Of a stretch of 64,000 nucleotides of DNA, positions 52,991 to 64,000 are shown in pieces; the stretch's first letter is position 1, and every line of letters begins with the position of its first letter. The stretch is taken from assembly GCA_008360975.2 (NCBI GenBank), contig CM039184.1, positions 31,483,797-31,547,796 on the forward strand, given 5' to 3'. The notes under the pieces were generated by a model that did no database searches, was not told the DNA's origin, and saw nothing but the letters and a program-made list of their open reading frames with translations. The position numbers and the translations under genes are program-made. The stretch is from Lichenostomus cassidix (Eukaryota; Chordata; Aves; Passeriformes; Meliphagidae).

Positions 52991-53056
52991 CAAAAAAAGT
53001 ACTGAATTTATTTATACAGCAAACAAAAAGAGTCCTGAATTTATTTATACAGCAAA
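52991..53056 (+). repeat. 33-bp tandem duplication
   Basis: Two units, 52991-53023 and 53024-53056, are nearly identical over 33 bp (shared core ctgaatttatttatacagc). Because 33 is a multiple of three, the open frame at 52795-53067 repeats the peptide V-L-N-L-F-I-Q-Q. That frame is otherwise unremarkable and I do not call it a gene. Confidence 0.9.
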
Positions 53057-54407
53057 ATATTTATTGAACCTTTCCTTGCGCTACCACCAACATCCAATGT
53101 TTCCATTAAGAAAAGCAGACCATGAAAGATAATTTTAGCAGCAGTTCATATTGCGTGCAATTTCTGCTCCCATTATGCAGTGTATACACAGTCCTAAATA
53201 TGTTTTCAGATGCCTTCTTTCCTATTTCAAGCCTTTTTCTATCCAAATTCATGCATAAGCTTGTGTGAATAAAATAATGTGGGGTACGGGTCCAGAGTCT
53301 GAGTACCATTTCATTGGTGTATATCTAGAATAGCTATTATTTTCAGTAGGATTGTTTGTATTTATACCAGCGTAGGGAAATTTTGGTAAGGTAAGTTATT
53401 TCCTAAGAGAACCAGCTATTTTCATTCTCTTCTGAAATGGAGTTTTTACTCCTATCTTTAACAGTAAGGTTGAGCCTCTGTACAAGAAGAAAGCATTAGA
53501 ATTCTAAATAACAAACATTTCAATCAATATATTAAAATTATAAAATTACAGCCTTTTCTGAATATGAGTAATAACAGCTTTTCTTTCTCTACTTCAGCAA
53601 AATGCCTGACTTAAAAGTGCTGTGAATTCAACTCATGTACAGTATCATTTCAGGCATGGAATCTACAGACACACTCAGAAAAACAAAATCACAACTTCTG
53701 CATTTTCTCACTATTTACCTATTTACAATGCCCCATTTCTAAGACAAAACATATTTCTGAAGCATGTAACCTTTTGTTCACAGAAACATATATAATGTAT
53801 TTTGCATACAGAGCTCTCAGTTATTAGCCTTTGGTACATTTGGTTCTGGTCATTAAGCAGAAATTCCTGTTATATATTAGTGCAAATAATGCAAGAAGTT
53901 TACTTTACACATCCATTGCCTCTACTTGCCTCAGCTCTTATCCCTCCAAAGATGGAAAAAATCAGGATTCTTTTCAAAGAAGCAGTTCAGTAGTCCATTG
54001 AAAATATGGATTATGTGTATGAGAGAATTATAATCATAGGGTTTTTTGTTAATACTTGTTAAGTAGAAAAGATAAACTAGTAGCAGTAATTCTTTAGAAG
54101 ACTAGCCCTTCTGTTCCAACATAACTTGAATACGGAATGGAATACTGGGAAGTATTTTCTGCAGTTTGTACACCGTAAATGTTAGGCTGTTAAGATATCC
54201 ACAAATTAAAACCAGATATTTATTTTATGTCTTTTACATAGTGCATAAGCATGTTAGCTACACAACACAGCATGCATCAAAAATGCTGAAGAACCCAGAT
54301 GAAAACAAAACAAGTTGGGTCACAAAAATATCTAACCAGAAATGTTAGTCTTGTTATAATCACAGAATAGATCTTTTAACTATTAGGGTTAAAAGGGGAA
54401 GTAAGTA

Positions 54408-54465
54408 CAAAACAACAACAACAAAAAAAAAAAAAAACACCAAAAAACCGACAACAAAACAAAGT
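54408..54465. repeat. A/C low-complexity repeat
   Basis: Short (CAA)n units surround a run of 15 A and continue as AAAC-like units. Simple repeat. Confidence 0.85.
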
Positions 54466-56258
54466 TAGGATTTCTCTAAACTACTCTATCTCCTAGCTTA
54501 TCCTGTCTATGCTGAATATTCTAATGAGGAAAAGTATAAATATAATTTCTATTCTTACAGCAATGATTTTTGCAGTACCTGTAAGCCAGCAAAATACAAT
54601 TTGTTCAGGCTTTCTATATGCTCCATGCATGAAAATTCTTTATACGAGTTTTCACCAATGAAAAGGAAAATACCAATTCCAAGAGGGAAAAAAAATGCTA
54701 AAATCTTAGAGTTTTGAATCAAATTAATGAAAAAGTTCTCATAAAATCATAAAAATATGTGAAAAACTCTAAACTATAAACTGTATTTATAAATGTATTG
54801 TACATGTGTAAATCTGTGTGACATACATATGCAGTACATTTATAAATAAATGTATTTTCTATATAAATCACATGCATGAAATGTATTCTATTTCCTCTCA
54901 ATCCTGGAAGTAAAAATTAATAAAATGCCAAATAAAACACATTCCAGTGCAAAAAAATTCAAAAAAACATAAATACTTAGGGAAGATTATAAATTATAGT
55001 TTTCTCAGAGACCAAATTTCACCTTTGAAAACATCAACATCTAAAATACTGTGAATAATTAAAACAGAAGTAGAAGCAGAAATTTCAATGTCAGTTATTT
55101 CTCTTTAGTGGACATCACTCAGAATAACTCATAAACAGACAGGATAGCAAAATACATTTATTTAACAGAACTCTTGTGCAATGACTCCAGTTATCACTGG
55201 TTTCTAAATGTATTTTACTGTATGACATGTTGTAATACTAGAATATAACAGATGGTATGGGACTGAATTCAAGGAATCAATCCACTGCAGCATTCTGGCA
55301 TAGTTATAAAACTCATCAATAGAATCAAATCTGGAGCACAAAAGAAGTGAGAAATTCTTTACAAACAAAAGATTTCTCAGTGGAATGATATACGTCATAT
55401 GTTCATTGTATTTCATGTAATGAATAATCTGAGAAGTACACAAAAAATATTAATGTCTTTTCCATCATGTTGGGGCAAATCTTTGAAACTTTTCTCAGAT
55501 ACTTTCTTAATCTTGATTAAAAATGTCGCAATTATTACATTGGCATTGTACAAACTGTGGGACTAACACTATAAAATAACATTCATACCAATTTTTCATG
55601 TTAATTTCTGAACTTTGATCTCATTATAAAACCTTAGTGTACTAAACCCAAAGAACAACACTCTGGAAAGAAGTAGTAGATTTTTACACTATTGTACTGC
55701 TGGAGGTTAAAAGCACGAAAAAGCCCCAAGAAATCAAAAGATTTTTGGTGCCTTGGTTTTGTCCATAATTCCCAAAACACATTCTCTATGCATTCTTAAA
55801 TAGGTCAACATCTGATTTTTTTTAATTATCAGCCAGAAAATCTGGTATATTTTGAATGAAAAAAATCCAAGAATTTTTGTTTCTCTAACTTAATAAACAA
55901 ACACATGATGATAACATAAAATATTTACTACTAATTACTAACTTGCAAACAAACATTTTAAATACTAATTAATTGTAAATCCTACACATTCACTTACAGG
56001 AATTTTTCTTCACTATTTCCTAAGTTAACACTCTTCTCTGCTAATGATACTGAGCTGACTATTGAAGTATCTATTAGAGAAAATTCTCATGAGCAGAAAT
56101 TAACAGGAATGTTTCTGAAAATGGAATCTCCAGCTGTACTTCTCCCTTTTTTTTTAAGCAAAGCACTATAAATAAAATTTTCTTTCAGAATAAAGGGGAA
56201 CCTTCTGAACTCAGTAGCTCTGCATCAATACACGCAACATTAGAACTTGGAATATTCC

Positions 56259-56521
56259 TGTTGCTGTTGAGCCGCTAGCAGAGAAAAAGACCCGAGTTCT
56301 CAGTGTGACAAGAAAGAAGAAATTTATTATTTTGATTTCAATATATATAGACTTTTCAGAGGTCGCCCAGATTGGTCAGCCAGAAACCTCCCCCTAGGCC
56401 TGATTGGCCAGGGGCCTGAACTGTCCAAATCTCGAGACACTGTTTAAAAAACATCCAAACTTTATCTTTGTTTATAAAACACAGAAGAATGTTCTCACGG
56501 GGAAGACCTGTGCTAGCCACA
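56259..56521 (-). mobile_element. Solo LTR of an endogenous retrovirus, copy B (263 bp)
   Basis: This is the same family, length and orientation as copy A at 33146-33408. The plus strand begins TGTTGCTGTTGAGCC and ends CTAGCCACA. Its own 6-bp target-site duplication TATTCC flanks it (56253-56258 and 56522-56527). The two CCAAT boxes (about 56371 and 56403, minus strand), the TATA-like ATATATAT (56341-56350) and the polyadenylation signal position (56323-56328) are retained. The different duplications show that A and B are separate insertions and not the two ends of one provirus. No internal viral genes are present. Confidence 0.93.
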
Positions 56522-58213
56522 TATTCCCTTCACTCTGACAACAGCAAATAAGCCCTGCTGTATGTATATCTCATTGTGACAAAAACCACCTAGAATGATG
56601 GACATGGTTTGTATGTTTTCCCCATTTTGTGAATAAAATAGCTCCATTAGGAGTAACAATGCATTGCCAACAGTTCCAAAAAGTAATAAAGGAAGAATAA
56701 GCTTTTAGTCAAGGTTGTTAACACAGAAGGCAATTTAGAAAATACATATAGTCCTACAGTTTAGTATTTTGGATTCTTTTTAATATGAAAGGAAATATCA
56801 GGAACTTTGCCATACCATAAAAAGAGTCTGTAGGAAATTTGAATTTTCACTTCATTTTTCCCTGAAAACTTTTCAAAGCTAGCCACAGACTTCAATGCCC
56901 TTCACCTGACATCTGGAATTGCCAGTCAACTAAGGATTACCTTCACTAAGGGTTTATTAATTTCTGTCAATCCTGGAAGTTTAAATTGAATTTTTCAGTA
57001 CATTCTTAAGAACTAAAAAATCTCCCAACCTCACCACTCCAAAAACAGCCACACTAAGAACTCCATTGCGACAGAAACCTCTGTCAAGCTCTGTGGAAAA
57101 ATAAGTAACAGGGATATATCACTTTCTTTCAGAGTTTTAAGAACATTGTGAACTCTTACACTAATACTGCTAACATGAAGACTTCAGTGTTTAGCAACAG
57201 ATTAGAACAGGCACAATGCAAGGCAATCTCTAATGCACACTGATTTCCCTAATGTCTAATAACCTTTATAATTTCACCAACATAAGAAAATAAAACCATG
57301 GAAAATTTCATTTTACTTAATTTTGTACTGGGAAGGAGGAAAAAGGGACCTTTGCAGAAATGGTAGAAATGCAAGTATCTGCAGTGATCATTCTGACAAG
57401 AAACACAAGCTGGTAAGTAGGAGAAACTCACTCCAAATGCATATCTTCAAAAATGTGACCAAGGGCTTGTTTTCACAGATTCCCTTCCTATGTTAAAACA
57501 AAACAAAACAAATCAAAATCTCAAACCCTCATATTGTAAAAAGGTCCCACGTTTTTATCTTTGATGCGGAAATTTTTTATTCTCTAAATTCACGTGAATT
57601 CCGTCATTCCAGAAGAATTCACTGAATTATATGGGAAAATCTGTGTAAGATCACTGACACAAAACTACCAGAAAATTAAGCAATTCCTGGAAATTGAATG
57701 TTCTTCCAATTTTATCCCCCACAAGTCAGATCCTTAACCCCTCCTGAACAGTCTATCAAGAAATTGTGGCAAAATATTTTTACCTGATGAAATGCACATC
57801 TGCTTTCTATAAATTCCCACTTTAGTCATTATGAAAAAATGAATGAAGCATAACAGGTTATGGCAGCCCTTTGAAAGATGGGAGACAGAGTTTTTGTTAT
57901 TTTCCCCCCAATCTCATTTTTTTGCATTTACCATTTTTTCCTCTCCTCCCTTAGAAAGGCCTAAATATTCTGGATGTAACCCATAAAACCTTCTGTTCCA
58001 CACAATCGCTGATTTGTTTCAATGCAAAATAACAAAACCCTCTCAAATTCCACACTGTGTTTCTTTGGTTTCTCAAACTTACAGTGCCTGATCTGAAGAG
58101 TTTGAAAAACCATACGGGGTTGTGAAGGTATTGTGTAAAGTATCATCTGGTGGTTCTTCAAAAGTGACTTGAGATAGTCATATAGCTCGTGACAAGGCTC
58201 CCCCAATACTATG

Positions 58214-58251
58214 GATTTGTATTTGGGTTGTTGATTTGTATTTGGGCTGTT
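58214..58251. repeat. 19-bp tandem duplication
   Basis: Two copies of gatttgtatttgggYtgtt, 58214-58232 and 58233-58251, differ at a single base. Confidence 0.88.
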
Positions 58252-60540
58252 CTTCCTGCTGTTTATCTTTTCAACAGAATAAACCTGATAACTTTCTGTT
58301 AAACAGGTGCATAGGGAGATGGTTTCCAGCTACAGAAGGCTCTTTATCTGGTGGTGAGTAATAGAAGAAGATTTAAAGTTAAATATTAAGAGTTACAAAT
58401 GAAGAGACTGCCTTTTAGTGTGGGTTTTGATGTTTGGGGGTTTTCCACCTGTAAGCTTCTATCTGATAAAAGTCTTCTATTGCAATAGATTTAGAATAGC
58501 AAATCTGGGTTTTCACTTAACTGTGAATGTCAAAAAATAGAATCACATTTTCATGTGAAATATTACAGTTGGAAAAAGAATCAAATGCTTCAAAAACAGG
58601 TGTTTTGTTTGATTGTTTGTTTTCTTAAAACCAGATCTAGAAAAGGCAGCAAAATGTTGAATCCTGGCTAGAACAGGCAGCCAGGGATAAAGGCAGGTTT
58701 TAATGCCATGATTTACAAGTGCCCTTTGTACATATACAAGTTAAGAAAGCAAAAACTGGTTGTGGTTGTGTTACTTTTTCACCCAAACCTGAATGAGTTT
58801 TTTAGAGAAACACAAGTTTAGATTTAGGACTCTCAATAATATGAATTATATAATGCATGCACTTTTTCATGCATTTCTATTCTCACAGCTAAGAGAACCT
58901 AACATTAGCCTCAAATATCGGATTACAAATTAAACTGAACCACTCTCTCAAATCTTTCCTCCTAAATACCCTCCCAATCATTCATTTAATTAAGTTCTAC
59001 AGTGAATATTGTGAATATCAAACTCTTAAAGGTCACTGTGACCTACAAAAAACAAGTGCATTTCTCTAGTGGGTGAGTAAACACTGATAAAGTTTAGTGA
59101 AGTAACTAAGGAAAGCAATACAATGCAGCCCCAACAGAGACAGACACTGTCTGCTACACCCTTATCTGCATTTACTAATGATTAATTGTTGATCCTGATT
59201 TTTTTCCCTTCACCAGCTTCTTTTATATCTCACACTAAATTATACAGGATATGAGGCAGACTGTTCAAGGCACAAGTTTATTATCAGTTTATTCTGTCTG
59301 ATTAGCCAAAACCTTCATTGTAATACACAGGGGAATTCATTATGCCTGTGCTGGAGTTTAACCCATAGATAAAATGCTCAGAATAATCTCCTCAGACTTA
59401 AATTAGACTGTTTTACTTTCCCTAAAGAGCTTACTTGAATTTCCAAATCAGTGTCATTAAGAATAGTTTCAACTATAAATAAATCTGTTATATTAATTTG
59501 TAGAAACATTTTCCAGATTTAAAAAAAGAAGATAAGTTGTCATATTTCAAAACATTTACCAATATTTACCGATACTTTAGAAAAGTAAAAAGAAAATCAT
59601 CTTTCTCAATACCTCCAAAAATAAAACCTTCTTAGACTAAGTAAAAGATCATGGAAACATCAACTTGCTTTTAATTTTTTCATCTCTAAAATCTATGAAT
59701 AGGACAGAAGTCAGGAAAGGGTTATACGGACACGATCCACTATCTAGGAATTGATATCTTTCCTGCATCCCTAGCTCCCTGTTCTTAAATGAAATATTGT
59801 TACCATTTCTAGAGGCATAAAATAACACTTCTGCACCAACATATCTTACAAGATATCTTTGTTATTAGAAGCACCACATCACAATGAGCAACAATATTAA
59901 GTGTTCTTAAGTAAAACCATTTATGTTAGCTGAGAACCATGCTGAGAAGTCTGCAAGCATATTTATAATATTTTCTAATGCTTACTTAACACTAATGAAT
60001 TCAAGTTACTACTGTTAAGCATAATTTTGAAGCTTTATATATTGAATTCAGCATTTATTATGCACAGCCACACAACACTGCAGAAGACAGAAATTTTTGA
60101 TTAGAAGCTATAAAAATCTAGATCCTATCTGCTATGAAGTCCTAGTAATTTATATCTTTGAGGTAGCAACAATATATAGGAAGCAGCAAAATTAATCAGG
60201 AGAGCCACAGTTTTGGAGAAAACTGTCTATTATTGCTAATGAACTCCCTTTGCCAGTTCAGAGATTCCAGCACAATTTCTTTTCTGTGGAGACATAATAC
60301 ATTTTATTATATAATACTTTCTAGACAATTATAGTTACTCAACTGTTTAAATCAATAAACTACTCCTAAAGAGTCACTTCTTTTCTGATGCACTACAGCA
60401 AAAAAAAAAAAAAATCCCCTGTGTGCTTTAAACATTTTCTTTGATAGGTAAATAATCTCTAATGAGGTAAAACATTTTCTTATTTAGGATGACTATGTAA
60501 GTTATGCCTGAGGAGATAAATTTCATAAAAAAATAAAACC

Positions 60541-60599
60541 CATGTGTGTTTTTTTGTTTGTTTGTTTTGTTTTGGGTTGGTTTCTGTTGTTGTTTTTTA
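60541..60599. repeat. GTTT-type low-complexity repeat
   Basis: T-rich sequence with imperfect GTTT and GTTTT units over about 60 bp. Simple repeat. Confidence 0.82.
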
Positions 60600-63262
60600 T
60601 CTAGACAGTCTTTGAGATTGTAAAATATCAAAATGCCAGGAGAGAAAGGAAAGACAAAATATTGCTAGCTAGAATTAGGACTAAATTAAGGGTAAAGTAA
60701 TTCTAGCCTAATGTTTAAATATCAACCAGACACCCAAACAAAAACCTTAGCTAGAAATATCTAAACCCACGTTTGTTTTTTGTACACCTGACTGATGCAT
60801 GTCTGAGGGATTTGTGCTGAGTATTACAGGTTATACATGATTGACACATGATGCATGAATAGAAGAGCTACTGCTCCTAATAAAATTTGTTTCCTAAATA
60901 GAAAAGATGGGCTCACAAAATAACTGTGGACTGACCAAAAGTATGGCTTAATTTAGCCCAGGAAAGGCAGCCCTAGAAATTTCCTGGTGTTCTAATAAGA
61001 GACATTGCACACTTGGAGAGACCATCATTGTCACTGTCAAATGGAATCTTGCATGCAACATATTTTAAGGTGAAAGATCACCCTTATACAATACTGTTAA
61101 GGAAACACAAACTACAACAAAACCCCAAACATATATTGGTACTTCTACATTGAAATGGTAATCAAGAATTAATCTGCATTTTTTTTACCAAGTACTCTAA
61201 TGAAAAAATCTTTCATGTCAGTAATCAAACATATACCTCTGTTGATCCCTCAAAATAAGAGGTTAACTTTACCATATATATGATTAGTTTACAAACCAAA
61301 CAGTTACAGGTGAGCCTCACATAATGCAGTCATGAAGAGAAATTCAATAATTCTGTCCTGAATGAGCATGCTTTACCTGAAATACTTGATTTCTCAGGAG
61401 TCATTAAAATTTCCTCCTACATCTCTTGTGGGCTAACTCTGTGTAGCACCCTACCACATTAATATCTATGAATAATATTAACATACTCCATTAGTATAGT
61501 AATAGTAATATACGTTCACCCATTTCACTTTAGGAGTTTCACATTATACGGGTCTCTTTCTTAGGTCAGAAATTACCTCCAAGCTATTGGGAATAACTGC
61601 TGTTCTCCATCCAGCATTATTGTAAAGGGTCTTTGAGCTCCTTTACAGAAACAAGTAGCTGTAGAATGATCATTTCCAAGCCACAGAAAAAGGAACATAC
61701 ATCTGCCTAAACCAGTAGCTTAGGAGCCTGCTGAAAGAACCTTTGGCTGTTGTTTTGAGAGGGAAATGTAGCAATATATTTAATGGAGGAAAGTACAATT
61801 ACAGTAGCTTTAAGGTACAGCTGGATGAAAGAGGAAGGTAAAGGTTTATGTGCTCAAACACACACTGTTTCAGCCAACAATAAACTCAAGTAAAAGGAGT
61901 TTTACTACTGAATCCAATTGAGGAATCCAATTATTTCCAACTACACACGCTAAAACACGTAAGGCCATCCACTTGTTAAAGAAATCTACTGCTACCTTAC
62001 AGATGATAGAGAAAATATCAGGTGTAACTTCTAGATCAAAGAGGTAAATGGTTTCTGTAGTTCTTTCTTCATTCTAGACTCAAATATATGCAATTTACAA
62101 GAATTATTTTATGGGTTCTAGATCTCATGGTGGGTTTCTGCAGAAATTTTGGCTAAAAATTTGCATTTGCATATATTTACTTAAAAGTAATAATATTCTC
62201 TTACATCTGTCTGATGTTAGCTGTGACAGATAATATAGGTTAATTTCCCATTTTTAAATAATAAGAGCAAGTTGTTTTTAATCCTAGATGTAAGAGGTTT
62301 TAAAAACAATTCTCTTGGAATGACTTTAAAAATCTGGACTGTCTAATAACTCAGAATTAAAAAATCACTGAGAATGGAAATTCCACAGTTTGAAATACTT
62401 AATGCATTTCCAAAGCTTTTATTACACTAAAGAGAATTCTTTGCCTTTCTTTTAATGTAGGAAAAATGACCTTTTCTTCATTTTGCTCGTGTTCAAGTGC
62501 CTCATTGAGAATGTTGTGAAAAGCACCACCAACACATTATTAGTACGTGTACAAGAAAGAAAGTTGACAAAAAGGTGGAGCACCATGCAAAGGCAAGGAC
62601 AGACAAGTCCTTGGTTGTCTCTCACCATTAAAGCTGCTACCCTCCTGGATCAGAGCAGTGACCTTGCCTTGCACCTCTCACACTGCTGGTTTTGAATAGC
62701 TGGTGTAGGAACAAGTCCCATATTAAACTCAAACTAAGTTTCAAAAAAAAATCCCTTTCAAATCAGGCACTGACCACAAACACCTTTCATTCAATTAGCC
62801 ACATCATTAGAAAATATTGTGTAAAAGTAATCATGATAATCAACATAAATTATGTTCATAGTCTTCTTTCAGGGCAGGACGACCTAATGTTACAGTACAT
62901 ATGGATCTCCACGGTCTTTTGAGAACACAACATAAACTGCACCTTTCACGTGGCACTGAACGACCTAGGAATTCAATATATCAGCATGAAAATTATCTGA
63001 ATCATGAAAATACTCAGATATTGGCCTGTCTTCTCCAACAGCTGTCTCCTGTACAGCTCTGACCACAGCATGGCTGGAGAGTGTGAGTGGTGGGTTGGGG
63101 GAAGGAAGGTTGGAGGTAAAAGAGATCACCATTCTGATTTTTGTTAGTTTGAAGGGAATAAAACTTCAGTCACCATAATGTTTAGCCCTCTATGTTATGA
63201 TCCTTCCATACAATTTTAGTTTTCTCTGCCTCTCACTGCTTTAAAACAGGGATGACCAGAAG

Positions 63263-63432
63263 TTATATATATATATATATTCATATATATTAATAATTAT
63301 GGATATATTTATACATGTATACTAATATATATTATATATATGTGTATTAATATATATTATATATATGTGTGTGTGAATATATACATATATATTCACGCAT
63401 ATATATACACACATGCCTATATACGTGAATAT
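63263..63432. repeat. AT/ATGT microsatellite region with perfect hairpin
   Basis: About 170 bp of (TA)n with TG and CA interruptions. A unit of about 23 bp (taatatatattatatatatgtgt) occurs twice in tandem. At 63373-63396 an 11-bp perfect inverted repeat (gtgaatatata / tatatattcac) is separated by only 2 bases and could form a hairpin or cruciform. The open frame at 63340-63543 comes from this repeat and is not a gene. Confidence 0.9.
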
Positions 63433-64000
63433 AAAATAATTGCTACTTGTACAGAGCATTTGTCAACAAACAATTGTAGACATACTAAGCTACAGGAGCT
63501 TTACACTTCATTCAGACAATATGTACAGAAAGAAATTAGATAAACAGGGATGCCTCATAATGAAGTCTGCTCTGTTGATAAGAGAACAAGATATATGATT
63601 GCTGGATTCAGCTTGCTTCCTGTTGTTGCAGAAATGTACTGTGCAGAGAGATAGCAACGCAACAGTCATTTCAAAATTGAATTTGAAGATGCAGTCATCA
63701 CAAAACCAGGAATTGATTTTAAAAACCTACAAATGCCTCCTTCACCTCCCAGCTGGATTAAATCAGAAACATTTTTAGTACAGTTACAGAAGGCATGTGT
63801 TATTTGAGATTTATAATTTTGACACTAAATTCTATTAATGTGTATTTAAAAACATAAAAAGGGAAGCTTATATTTAATATTTATATTTCTATTTTCTAGC
63901 CGGATAGGCAATAAACCTGGAAAGTCACTAGTTTACTTTTTGGAAAACAGATGTTCAAAGGAAGGGTTTTTAATCACACCAGCGTCTGCCATTTTACAGG
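63433..64000. other. No gene recognised
   Basis: AT-rich sequence to the end of the window, with nothing that I can identify. Confidence 0.6.

Larger units (their letters stand above)
52087..56252. other. AT-rich DNA without recognisable genes
   Basis: No exon or RNA gene was identified. It includes the 33-bp tandem duplication at 52991-53056, an A/C low-complexity patch (54408-54465) and a pyrimidine-rich stretch near 52320-52520. Open frames are short and unrecognised. Confidence 0.65.
56528..63262. other. AT-rich DNA without recognisable genes
   Basis: No gene, RNA or larger repeat could be named. Simple repeats include AAAAC units (57494-57512), a 19-bp tandem (58214-58251), an A14 run (about 60401-60414) and GTTT units (60541-60599). 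Open frames are below 82 codons and unrecognised. Confidence 0.65.

Noticed and set aside
54360..54405. CR1 3' terminus suggested by aatcacagaata and gggttaaaagggg
   Set aside because: The match needs an internal insertion and covers too few bases to separate from chance.
33146..56521. One full-length provirus bounded by the two LTRs
   Set aside because: The copies have different 6-bp target-site duplications, the 22.9-kb interval shows no gag, pol or env sequence, and a CR1 and other unrelated sequence lie between them.
63340..63543. 67-codon open frame rich in I, Y and H
   Set aside because: It is a by-product of the ATAT/ATGT microsatellite.

Overview
This window is vertebrate nuclear DNA, almost certainly avian and most likely from a songbird. 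It is strongly AT-rich (roughly one third G+C by eye) and dominated by CR1 LINE debris with the typical avian CR1 3' end. It also carries a SINE with a tRNA-Ile head and CR1-like tail, the TguSINE1 type described from zebra finch, and two solo LTRs of one endogenous retrovirus family. The lineage call rests on recognising these repeat families by eye, not on a database search.

No intact protein-coding gene could be supported. There is no exon series with conserved coding, no rRNA and no functional tRNA gene. The many short open frames have the lengths expected by chance in AT-rich DNA. The window reads as a gene desert or the interior of a very long intron.

Layout: 1-16 kb is unique-looking AT-rich sequence with one CR1 fragment (about 4.1 kb), simple repeats and an unclassified GC-richer block (about 11.24-12.01 kb). 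A SINE sits at 16.04-16.19 kb. Two CR1 pieces lie at 19.55-20.4 kb, the second keeping a reverse-transcriptase motif. A CR1/SINE tail with poly-A is at 26.6 kb. Solo LTR copy A is at 33.15-33.41 kb. A plus-strand CR1 reverse-transcriptase fragment is at 42.58-42.94 kb, followed by an unexplained GC-richer block to 43.38 kb. From 45.8 to 52.1 kb there is a cluster of CR1 pieces, a second SINE, and the one gene-derived sequence: an intronless, truncated and frameshifted retrocopy of the mitochondrial m-AAA protease gene AFG3L2 at 50.85-51.61 kb. Solo LTR copy B of the same family is at 56.26-56.52 kb. The window ends with an AT microsatellite and hairpin region at 63.26-63.43 kb.

Nothing here forms a pathway or operon. 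I found no convincing novel biological system. The best-supported observations are the AFG3L2 retrocopy with damaged ATPase motifs, the paired 263-bp solo LTRs each with its own 6-bp target-site duplication, and several sequence blocks that I could not assign.
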